In this document: positions 1 to 7,500 of the stretch, in pieces
Position numbering within the stretch: position 1 is the stretch's first letter
Layout: each line of letters begins with the position of its first letter
Assembly (NCBI RefSeq): GCF_018417595.1
Contig: NZ_CP070982.1
Span: 4,391,001-4,455,000, forward strand
Direction of reading: 5' to 3'
DNA from: Pseudomonas entomophila
GTDB taxonomy: Bacteria; Pseudomonadota; Gammaproteobacteria; Pseudomonadales; Pseudomonadaceae
Length of the DNA: 64,000 nt
Made by a program: the position numbers and the translations under genes
The notes under the pieces: generated by a model
What the model saw: only the letters and a program-made list of their open reading frames with translations
What the model was told of the DNA's origin: nothing
The model's database searches: none

Positions 1-203
1 TCGGGGGCGCGCATGAGGGTGCGGAACAACCCGCCCGGCCATAACTGCATCTCGCATTCCGGGGTGGTCATGCCATGGGGGCCCCACCACTGCATCAGCC
101 ACTCCGGCTCGGTCCAGGCGCGGAACACCTTGGCGGGCGGGGCGTCGATCAGGCGGCTGATGGCCAGCTCATGCTGGGGTTGTGCCGGTTGTACCAGAGT
201 CAT
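1..203 (-). CDS. SRPBCC (AHSA1-like) domain protein, 3' end outside window
   Basis: About 67 N-terminal residues are visible. They read as the first strand and helix of a START/Bet v 1-type fold, with the typical 'IDAPPAKVFRAWTEPEWL' opening followed by 'WWGPHG'. The family binds hydrophobic ligands or acts as a stress-related cofactor; no specific ligand can be inferred. The ATG at 203 is preceded by a GGAGAA ribosome-binding sequence. It is the last visible gene of a leftward trio with the YCII and SnoaL-like genes. SRPBCC plus YCII pairs are common in small operons, often with an ECF sigma factor, but none is visible here. The remainder lies beyond base 1. Confidence 0.8.
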   Translation of the reverse strand, partial: MTLVQPAQPQHELAISRLIDAPPAKVFRAWTEPEWLMQWWGPHGMTTPECEMQLWPGGLFRTLMRAP

Positions 204-224
204 TGTTGTCGTTCTCCATCCGGT

Positions 225-569
225 TCAGGGTTGCAGTTCGCGCACCGGCCGCACCTCGACGCTGCCGACCCGCGCCGCCGGGATGCCCTTGGCGATGTTC
301 AGCGCCTCGTTGAGGTCGCGGGCGTCGACCAGGTAGAAGCCGGCCAGCTGCTCTTTCGTCTCGGCAAAGGGGCCGTCGGTCAGGCTCATGCGGCCACCGC
401 GCACGCGCACCGTGGTGGCGGTTTGCACGGGCTTGAGCGCCTCGGCGGCGAGCATCCGCCCGGAGCCCTGGATGGACTCGGCGTAGGCCATGCATTCGGC
501 GTCTTCGGGGCTGTCGGGCAGGCTGTGCAGCAACCCCTCGTCACAATAGACCAGGCACAGGTATTTCAT
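225..569 (-). CDS. YCII-related (DGPF domain) protein
   Basis: A 114-residue protein beginning MKYLCLVYCDEG and carrying the family-defining 'LTDGPFAETKEQLAGFYLVDARDLNEAL' core (about residues 60-90). The YCII/DGPF family has a ferredoxin-like fold with a conserved Asp-His-type site; its biochemical role is not established and older links to sigma factors rest on gene neighbourhood. The length is normal for the family. It sits 21 bases upstream of the SRPBCC gene and 42 bases downstream of the SnoaL-like gene, so the three probably share one transcript. Confidence 0.85.
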   Translation of the reverse strand: MKYLCLVYCDEGLLHSLPDSPEDAECMAYAESIQGSGRMLAAEALKPVQTATTVRVRGGRMSLTDGPFAETKEQLAGFYLVDARDLNEALNIAKGIPAARVGSVEVRPVRELQP

Positions 570-611
570 GATCGTCTCCAGGGTGAGGTGGCGATAGGCG
601 GTCGACGGCGT

Positions 612-1037
612 TCAGGGTTTGAGATCGAACAGCGCTTTTTGCGTTTCCATGTCGAACGGCGCCGACCAGTGCTCATGGATCACCTGCCACTGCCCGGCAT
701 TGCGCCGGTAGCCCACGGTGACGCGCATGAAGCCGCACTGGCTTTCGTCGTCCGCCGGGCCGCAGCGGTTGAGCCAGTGGGCCAGGCCCAGGTCGCCGTC
801 GGCATGCACGGCCAGTTGCGCCACCTCGAACACCATGGGGCCGGTGCAGTAGCCCATGCACATTTCCCAGTGCGCTCGGTAGGCGGCCTTGCCCTTGAAT
901 TGCAGGGCCTGGATGGCGTCGAAGGCGAGGATGTCGTCGGCGTAGGGGGCGACGATGCGCGCCACGTCGCGCTCGCGCACGGCCTCGATCCAACCTGCGA
1001 TCAACTGGCGAATTTCGTTTTCGGCTGCGGTGTTCAT
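612..1037 (-). CDS. SnoaL-like / NTF2-fold protein (SgcJ-EcaC type)
   Basis: A 141-residue protein with the pattern of ketosteroid-isomerase-like NTF2 folds: an N-terminal helix (residues 5-25, 'IRQLIAGWIEAVRERDVA'), then 'YADDILAFDAI', and a C-terminal 'RRNAGQWQVIHEHWSAPF' strand-turn-strand. Such proteins are cone-shaped dimers that bind small hydrophobic molecules. No catalytic assignment is possible from the sequence. It is the first gene of the leftward trio with YCII and SRPBCC proteins. The stop at 612 leaves a short spacer that can hold a ribosome-binding site for the next gene. Confidence 0.75.
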   Translation of the reverse strand: MNTAAENEIRQLIAGWIEAVRERDVARIVAPYADDILAFDAIQALQFKGKAAYRAHWEMCMGYCTGPMVFEVAQLAVHADGDLGLAHWLNRCGPADDESQCGFMRVTVGYRRNAGQWQVIHEHWSAPFDMETQKALFDLKP

Positions 1038-1142
1038 CGGTGTTTTCTCCGAAGCATCTTCAGCAAGTGGTGCCGGGGCATTCCGGCGCCTTCAACACTG
1101 GTCGAACGGGAAAACGGCAAATCGACAACTGCCCGCGATTTT

Positions 1143-1595
1143 TCAGTCGAGGGGCGCGACCGGCTTGAGGAAGTACACCACCCGCTCGGTCTCGGCAAAG
1201 CCCAGGGCCGCGTGCATATGCTGGCTACCAAGGTTGTCCAGCGCGGCGTCCGAGGCCAGTTCGCGGCAGCCTTTGCCGGCCGCCCAGCGTTCGACGGCCG
1301 CGATCAGCTGGCGGGCGATGCCCTGGCCGCGCCGGGCCGGCTCGACGAAGATGCCTTCGAGGTACGCCACCGGCGACGTATTGCTGCCATTGACGTAGTC
1401 ATGGCGCACCGACGCCTCGGCCAGCCCTAGCGCCCCGCCCTGCTCGTCGTACGCCAACAGGGCCACGAAGGTATCGGGGCGGAGGGCAATATCGGCCATT
1501 TCCGCCAGGTGCTCGGCCGCCGCGCTGTCGGGCCAGAGGGCACTGCGCAGGTGCAGCCAGGCCGGGGTGGTCGGGTCGGTGCAAGGGTGGATCAT
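1143..1595 (-). CDS. AAC(6')-like aminoglycoside N-acetyltransferase
   Basis: A 150-residue GNAT acetyltransferase. The segment 'VRHDYVNGSNTSPVAYLEG' (63-81), the acetyl-CoA loop 'RRGQGIARQL' (88-97) and the end 'GFAETERVVYFLKPV' match the short chromosomal AAC(6')-I enzymes, which acetylate the 6'-amino group of aminoglycosides. The family match is strong to my eye, but activity on a drug cannot be read from sequence. The start is the ATG at 1595, which has a CTGGAG ribosome-binding site six bases upstream; an in-frame extension to 1736 runs back into the orphan immunity gene and is rejected. It lies just beyond the end of the Rhs-associated tract. Confidence 0.75.
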   Translation of the reverse strand: MIHPCTDPTTPAWLHLRSALWPDSAAAEHLAEMADIALRPDTFVALLAYDEQGGALGLAEASVRHDYVNGSNTSPVAYLEGIFVEPARRGQGIARQLIAAVERWAAGKGCRELASDAALDNLGSQHMHAALGFAETERVVYFLKPVAPLD

Positions 1596-1623
1596 GATCG
1601 CTCCAGGGGAATCCAGATTTCCA

Positions 1624-2025
1624 TCAGGGCTTGCGGGGCCGTCGGGACCAAACCACCTCATCACTATCACCGCAATAAACCAAAGTCTTCTTAGTTGAGT
1701 CAAGCAACCAAAACACGTACCCAGTAGTTTGACCAAGTATTAACTGCAAATCACCCGACGACTCAAACCTCCAAACATGCCACCCACCATCAAAAACCAT
1801 CAAATATACAAAGTCTTCTTTCTGATCTATTATTTTTCTCCAAAAATTCGCATCATAAAAACTACCCGCCTCGCTCAAGCAGTTTGGATCAAGCCCACGA
1901 TCACCTCTATAGAAAGTCTTTCTTATATGATTCAAGAACCCATCCAACTCCAAACCAGTAAAATGCATAGCTTCAATAGAATTACCCAGCAATTCTTCCT
2001 CGATCTCACTTTGCAAGTAACCCAT
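1624..2025 (-). CDS. orphan immunity-like protein, copy A
   Basis: A 133-residue protein I cannot assign to a named family. It is clearly paralogous to the gene at 2418-2810: both begin M-x-YL-x-x-EIEEE, share 'YxxNFWR' near the middle and end in 'FWLLDxTxxxLVYxGDSDxxxWSR'. The ATG at 2025 aligns with the paralogue start and has AAGGGGAG upstream, so the longer frame to 2058 is rejected. Base composition is AT-rich, unlike the flanking chromosome. Its position in the 3' tract of an rhs gene, directly after a toxin-stub-like ORF, suggests an immunity protein whose toxin has been lost. That is inference from context only. Confidence 0.65.
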   Translation of the reverse strand: MGYLQSEIEEELLGNSIEAMHFTGLELDGFLNHIRKTFYRGDRGLDPNCLSEAGSFYDANFWRKIIDQKEDFVYLMVFDGGWHVWRFESSGDLQLILGQTTGYVFWLLDSTKKTLVYCGDSDEVVWSRRPRKP

Positions 2026-2026
2026 T

Positions 2027-2140
2027 TTATTTTTCTCTCCCCTTCTCATCCTGAACACGCTTACTACTCGCCGAAACCTCTTTTACCAGGATGCGCCTCA
2101 CTTGCTTCCAGCCTTGTCCCGCCTCCCAGGCATTTGACAT
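2027..2140 (-). pseudogene. C-terminal stub of a lost toxin (37 codons)
   Basis: A short frame of 37 residues starts at an ATG at 2140 with no ribosome-binding site, is preceded in frame by a stop, and ends two bases before the copy A immunity gene. Its tail 'VRRILVKEVSASSKRVQDEK' resembles the tail of the composite ORF at 2812-3057, which precedes the paralogous copy B gene; both end in EKGR or EKGREK. Two paralogous immunity-like genes each preceded by related C-terminal ends suggest that these are remains of homologous toxin domains. The alignment was made by eye and is short. Confidence 0.4.
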
Positions 2141-2153
2141 TCAACATGAGAAT

Positions 2154-2261
2154 TCACTGACCCGCCTTTCTATCAACTAGAATAGATTCACCAACAGTCA
2201 CTCCCACTCCTTCATTTGAATCATCTGAAATCTCAAACCCTACAAAGACAAGACCTCTCAT
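2154..2261 (-). CDS. possible 35-residue ORF with a strong ribosome-binding site
   Basis: An ATG at 2261 is preceded by GAGGAGGT at ideal spacing and opens a 35-codon frame beginning MRGLVFVGFEISDD, ending in a TGA at 2154. The ribosome-binding site is the strongest in this AT-rich tract. It may be the truncated N-terminus of another immunity gene or a real microprotein. I recognise no family. The surrounding stretch 2262-2417 shows no other coding signal on either strand. Confidence 0.3.
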   Translation of the reverse strand: MRGLVFVGFEISDDSNEGVGVTVGESILVDRKAGQ

Positions 2262-2417
2262 TCCACCTCCTCAAACTCAGCCTTAGCACTCCCGCCCCAC
2301 GAACAGCTTCACTCCACACTTCCTTTAGCCACTTACAAAATACAACCAAACTTCAACCGGCACTCTAATTTCCCAAACCCTTCATATCTCGGTCAACACG
2401 CCCCTCCTCCAACACAA

Positions 2418-2810
2418 TCACTCGACTCGCGACCAATGCACACAATCACTATCCCCGAAATACACCAGTACGCGTCTTGTAGCATCAAGCAGCCAAAATC
2501 TAAACGCCGTAGTTTCGTTTATCAAAAGCTGTAGACCTTCCTTGCTCTCAAACTTCCAGGCATGCCATTTTTCATCCACCACCAACAAATACACAAACTC
2601 TTCAGACTGCTTAGATATGCCTCTCCAGAAATTTTCATCATAATACCTACAAGCCCTCTGCATATAAAGCGAATCAAGATTCCCGCAACCACCATAAAAA
2701 TTCAAATCTAAATAATTTAGCAAACCTCGCAACCCCACCTCTTCAATCCGCTCAGCCTTAATCGAATTAGCCTTAATTTCTTCTTCAATTTCAATCTTTA
2801 AATACTCCAC
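2418..2810 (-). CDS. orphan immunity-like protein, copy B
   Basis: A 130-residue paralogue of the gene at 1624-2025. It starts at a GTG (2810) with AGAAGGGG upstream, the same leader seen before copy A. The conserved landmarks are 'EIEEEIKANSI' at the N-terminus, 'YYDENFWRGISKQSEEFVYLLV' (split by a few residues in copy A) and the C-terminal 'FWLLDATRRVLVYFGDSD'. The protein is small, acidic and without a signal peptide, which suits a cytoplasmic immunity protein. The start follows the stop of the composite remnant ORF by one base, so translation may be coupled. Function is inferred only from its place behind an rhs gene. Confidence 0.65.
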   Translation of the reverse strand: MEYLKIEIEEEIKANSIKAERIEEVGLRGLLNYLDLNFYGGCGNLDSLYMQRACRYYDENFWRGISKQSEEFVYLLVVDEKWHAWKFESKEGLQLLINETTAFRFWLLDATRRVLVYFGDSDCVHWSRVE

Positions 2811-2811
2811 A

Positions 2812-3057
2812 TCATCGCCCCTTCTCAGTGGATATTTTACCCCTGCTCACATGGCCTCTCTGCACAAGTATGTGACCTCTCACACCACCCGCGCGCGCCC
2901 GTTTACCGGCGGTTTCTTCATGCAGAAAATGATTACCCCCTTCATCCAACCTATATCCACACAAGCTCTCCACCAAAACACATCCGACCTGACAAAAATT
3001 GACAACCACTCCAACTAGAACATCAGAGCAAACACCGCATAACCTTCTAAAGCTCAT
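2812..3057 (-). pseudogene. composite remnant: immunity fragment fused to toxin stub
   Basis: An 81-codon frame that overlaps the end of the two-domain gene by 11 bases. Its middle, 'VGCVLVESLCGYRLDEGG' plus 'NHFLHEE', matches the cognate Rhs immunity protein ('VGCILVESLNGYMLDEGA', 'NHFLHEK'); at DNA level 2916-2988 matches 4306-4378 in about nine of ten bases. Homology stops abruptly after HFLHEE and the frame continues as 'GGVRGHILVQRGHVSRGKIS' with a final EKGR, similar to the stub before copy A. I read this as a junction between a broken second copy of the cognate immunity gene and the C-terminal end of a lost toxin. Confidence 0.55.
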
Positions 3058-3802
3058 GCCTTACATCATCAAAATCTTCATAGAGCTTCACCAACCTATT
3101 ACAGGCAGCCATTATCGCCACCCTTTCAGATCCAACACTTTCAGAGCGGACGTTTTTTTCACACCAATCACGGATATAAAAAGCCCCAACAGACATGGAA
3201 CAAACGACGTACTCACCCATATAACCAAATGACATCTCAACCCCTTTGCCACTCAAATACGCTGGGACATTTTCCGGATCCTCATCACACCCCAGATAAA
3301 CCCCAGACATACCTACACTTACTCCCTTGAAGCTCAAGAGAGACTCAAGCAGATCTCCAATGCAACCATTCACACCAAATCCAGAACAAAGAAAAACACC
3401 CAAAAGGCAATCTTTAGGAGTTTCATTCTTAACAAGGACAGTCATACCACCGTAAAGCCCCACCAACTTATCACAAGATTTACTTACCCTCTCCTTTTCC
3501 ACGAGCACATTAGCATCACACCACTCCTTTATGAATTTAGCACCTTCAACCATAGAGCAAACAACATACCTATCCATATACTCAAACGACATATCAAAAC
3601 CCTCAATATCCAGATAATCTGGAATACTGAGAGGATCACTATCACACCCAAGATAGACACCTGCCATTTCCAACCCAACACACTTTAAGTCCAGAAGCCC
3701 ATCGAGCAAAACACCTATAAAACTCCGACACTCCAAGCTACTCGTCACTTCAAAAACATCCATACAAGCTTTCATTACCTTCTCATCGTTAGCGCCAATC
3801 AT
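3047..3802 (-). CDS. two-domain (internally duplicated) immunity-like protein
   Basis: A 251-residue protein consisting of two copies of one domain of about 95 residues. The first runs from 'IGVLLDGLLDLKCVGLEMAG' (near residue 29) and the second from 'IGDLLESLLSFKGVSVGMSG' (near residue 147). Each copy contains 'GVYLGCD', 'DMSFEYM' or 'EMSFGYM', 'YVVCSM', a 'WC' pair and 'CDKLVGLY' or 'CNRLVKLY'. The start at 3802 has AAGGGGG upstream and overlaps the stop of the rhs remnant as ATGA; the longer frame to 3868 reads through that remnant. I do not recognise the family. Context argues for an immunity protein whose toxin is deleted. Confidence 0.65.
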   Translation of the reverse strand: MIGANDEKVMKACMDVFEVTSSLECRSFIGVLLDGLLDLKCVGLEMAGVYLGCDSDPLSIPDYLDIEGFDMSFEYMDRYVVCSMVEGAKFIKEWCDANVLVEKERVSKSCDKLVGLYGGMTVLVKNETPKDCLLGVFLCSGFGVNGCIGDLLESLLSFKGVSVGMSGVYLGCDEDPENVPAYLSGKGVEMSFGYMGEYVVCSMSVGAFYIRDWCEKNVRSESVGSERVAIMAACNRLVKLYEDFDDVRHEL

Positions 3803-4165
3803 ATTACCCCCTTCAAATACCCATTGACCCCACCCGCCAATCCAATCGGATCCGGCGTCAGATACCACCCGGTGTAATGCAGCCCGGTTTCTTCATCGTA
3901 GTACTGCCCCTGAAACCGCAGGGGTTGTCGATGTGGTCCACGTCCAGGCGCAGGACATGGCCGTAGGCGCGGTAGCGCGCCAAACAGCGAACGCGCCCGC
4001 TGCTCGATGTCATAACCTGTGGTCGAGGTGGTAGTGCAGGGTTTCGGCGGGACCATCACCGTCGCGCAAAAACATTGCTATGTAGCGGAAGCCACCATCC
4101 CGTCTACGGAGCTGCTCGACAGACCTGGGAGTACCCCTGCGAGCAGGGACTTACCCTTCTCCAGA
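3799..4165 (-). pseudogene. displaced rhs core tail without toxin
   Basis: This stretch repeats the DNA of the main rhs gene around 4,985-5,350, including codons for 'QGQYYDEETGLHY' and 'YLTPDPIGLAGGVNGYL', but carries several small deletions (the segment coding 'NRHRYYNPQTGR' is missing) and frame changes. After VNGYL the homology ends; four codons later a TGA overlaps the start of the two-domain gene. The toxin-coding part is therefore absent and the core tail is joined directly to the next gene's ribosome-binding site. Such displaced rhs tips normally carry alternative toxin domains; this one has lost it. The upstream limit near 4165 is approximate. Confidence 0.7.
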
Positions 4166-4195
4166 TTGCCCCTGCAAGCCCCAGATCTAACTTAA

Positions 4196-4552
4196 CTATT
4201 TCAATAATAGATCCCTTATGTATGCACTGCGAACCCCACCTCCGATCCAAAAATCCCTCACAGCATTTATAACCTCTGAATCCGCACGAAGCGCAGAGTA
4301 GGCTTTCTCATGCAGAAAATGATTAGCCCCCTCATCCAACATATATCCATTCAAGCTCTCCACCAAAATACATCCGACAGCAGCCCTAACCATCCAAGAC
4401 TCCTTACACTCCTCAAGAATATGAATCGCCGGAGAAATCAACGAAACATCCGCCAATATAATCTCCCAATCCTCCCCCATTTCCTCAATAGGAAGACCTA
4501 GCAACTCAGAAACCCGCACACATACATCTAGCGGTGCACCGTAGTAGGTCAT
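4196..4552 (-). CDS. cognate immunity protein of the Rhs toxin
   Basis: A 118-residue soluble protein directly behind the rhs gene. Its ATG shares one base with the rhs stop (TGATG), so translation is coupled, the usual arrangement for a toxin and its immunity protein. Sequence landmarks are 'LLGLPIEEMGEDWEIILADV' near the N-terminus and 'GYMLDEGANHFLHEKAYSAL' in the C-terminal half. I recognise no named immunity family. The expected role is to bind and block the Rhs C-terminal toxin in the cytoplasm of the producer and its siblings. AT-rich composition resembles the toxin tip and not the rhs core. A broken second copy lies at 2916-2988. Confidence 0.7.
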   Translation of the reverse strand: MTYYGAPLDVCVRVSELLGLPIEEMGEDWEIILADVSLISPAIHILEECKESWMVRAAVGCILVESLNGYMLDEGANHFLHEKAYSALRADSEVINAVRDFWIGGGVRSAYIRDLLLK

Positions 4553-7500
4553 CAAGGCATCTCCCCTGGAAAAGCCGTTATCATTCGCCCTAACCCATTC
4601 CTAACTATTGTCACTTTAAACACTGGTGAAAATGTCCCATCTGGATTAACTAACCTAGCGGGCACATGACTTGGAAGATCCACAACAACTTTCCCAACCC
4701 CCGGTACAGAATCAACAAATTCCGCCGCAGCAAAGTCATCCAGCCATTGCCCATTCGCTCTATTCATTTTCTCAGCTCTACTCTTAAGAAAACGTGTATT
4801 CTCCTTCCCATGACGAGTAAATGCATGCCCGTATTTACTTCCATCATACGGATCAATAGGGGCGCGAACATCATCCGTACGGTGTGCTTTTTCGAGAATT
4901 GTGCACGACTCTTCTCCAGGGCAATTACTTAACCCCAACGGATCCACCCACCCCGTCGGATTCACACCATACAAATACCCATTGACCCCACCCGCCAATC
5001 CAATCGGATCCGGCGTTAGATACCGCCCTGTCTGTGGGTTGTAATAACGGTGTCGGTTGTAATGCAGCCCGGTTTCTTCATCGTAGTACTGCCCCTGGAA
5101 CCGCAAGGGGTTGTCGATGTGGTCCACGTCCAGGCGCAGGACATGGCCGTAGGCGCGGTAGCGCGCCGACCAGCGAACGCGCCCGCTGCTCGAGGTCAGC
5201 TCCTGGGGCGTGCCGAGGTGGTCGAGGTGGTAGTGCAGGGTTTCGGCGGGGCCGTCGCCGTCGCGCAGCAACATCACCATGGGGCGGAAGCCGCCGGGCT
5301 CGTAGACGTAGCTGCGCCAGCGGCCCTGGCAGTGCTCGGCCAACAGGCGCTCGCCCTGCCAGATGAACGTAGTGACGGTGTCGCCGACGGCCTTGGACAC
5401 GCGGCGGCCGAAAGCGTCGTAGCGATAGCGGGCCTGGCGGCCGTCGGGCAGGTCGACGCAGGCCAGGCGGTGCTGGCTGTCGTAGTGATAATGGGTGACC
5501 AGCTGCTGGCCATGGCCGCGGCGCTCGCTCACCTGGTTGCCGAAGCGGTCGTAGTCGTAGTGGCTGTCGCCGTGCATCAGCAGGCGGTTGGCCTCGACCC
5601 GCACATCGCGCGGGTCGCCGTGCAGGCCGCTCTGGGCCAGGAGGTTGCCGGCGGGGTCGTGGACGAAGTACTCGGCCAGTTCGCCGCGCACGGCGGTCAG
5701 GCGGTCCAGGGGGTCGTACTGGTAGGTGCGGGTGCCGCGGCGGGTGTCTTCCAGGCGGGTGAGGTTGCCGCTGTCGTCGTAGTGGTAACGCCGCAGGAAC
5801 ACCGAGCCTTCCTTGCGATCGACCCGCTGGGCCAGCAGGCGGCCCTGGCCGTCGTACTGGAACTGGCTGAGCAGGTCGCCCTGCTGACGGGCCACTTCGC
5901 GGCCGTGCTGGGTGCGATGGGCCGTCAGGCGCTGGCCGTCGAGGTCGATGGCCTGCAGGTGGTCGCCGGGCTGGTAGCGGTAGTCCAGGCGGCTGCCGTC
6001 GGGCAGCCGGCAGTGGCTGACCCGGCCCATGGCGTCGTAGCCATAGTGCAGGGTCGCCCAGCCCTGGTGCTCGGTCACCAGGCGGTCGCACAGGTCATAC
6101 GTGTAGGCCAGCGGCCAGTGACCGTCATCTACCTGCACCAGGCGGCCGAGGGCGTCATAGCTGTGCTCGACCTGTTGCCCGTCGGGCAGGGTCTTGACCA
6201 GCAGACGGCCCTGTTTGTCCCGGGTGTAGCGGGTCAGCCACGGCTCGCCGGTCTCGCCGTGCTCGGCCTTTTCCAGCAACTGGCCGTTGAGGTCGTAGCG
6301 GTAGCGGGTGACTTGCCCGTCGAAGCCGGTCTCCTCGGCGAGCAGGCCGTTGGGGTGGTAGGCCAGGCGGTAGTGTTCGCCGCGGGCGTTGACCACCTCC
6401 GACAGCTGCAGCTGGGGATTGTCGTAGCGGTAGCTGAGAAAGCTGCCATCGGGGTCGATGCGCCGGGACGGCAGGTGCAGACCGTCGTCGTACTCGAAGC
6501 GGGTCACCCGCCCCAGTTCGTCACGCTGGGCGGTCACCCGGCCATAGGCGTTGTATTCGTAACGGCGCACGCCGCCGCCGGGCAGCGACACCTCGCTGAC
6601 GCGCCCGGCCAGGTCCCACTTGTACTGGGTGACCGCGGCGTTCTCGCGCTGGCGCATCACCAGGCGACCCAGGGCGTCGTAGCGGTAACGCCGCGAGCCG
6701 CCGCCCGGCAGGGTTTCACTGACCAGCTGCCCGGCAGCGCTCCAGCCCAGCTCGTGCAGGCTGCCGTCGGCCTGGCGGATACCGACCAGGCGCCCCTGCG
6801 TATCGTAGAGGTAACCGGTGACCTGCCCGCACGGGTCGGTCTGGCGGATCACATCGCCCTGGGCATTGCGCTGGTACAACCAGCGCGCCTGCCCACGGCG
6901 CACTTCGCAGACATGGCCGTCGCGGTAGTGGTAGTGGGTCGCTTCGCCGTCTTCGGGCTGCACCGACAGCAAGTGCCCGGCTTCGTCATAGCTGTAGACG
7001 GTTTCGGCGCCCAGCGGATTGCGCTCAGCTACCAGGCGGCCGTGGTCGTCGTAGGTCTTGTGGTGCTCGGCGCCGTCGGCGTCGACCTGGCGCACCAGCC
7101 GGGCCTTGTCGTCGTGCTGGAACACCTGCTGGCTGCCGTCGGCGTTGTGCACCGTGACGGCGCCCTGCCCGTCCCACTGGTAGCGCGCCTCCAGGCCCGG
7201 CACGCTGGACCAGTGGCGCACGCAGCGGGCCTGCTTGCCTTCGCCCTCCCATTCCCAGTAGAACGCCGCGCCGCCGGCCAGCAGCCGCTCGAGGATGACG
7301 TTGGCGGCGTCGTAGCGGTAGCGCTCGCGCTCGTCCAGGCCGTTGCCTGCCTCGATCAGTTGCCCGGCGTCGTTGTAGTGGTAGCTGGCCAGGGTCGCCA
7401 CGCGCACCCAGGGCGACTGCTCGCGCCCCTTCGCATCCAGCAGCGGCTGGCGCACCTGCAGCTCCAGCGCCACCAGGCGGCTGCCCTGGTACGCCAGGTA

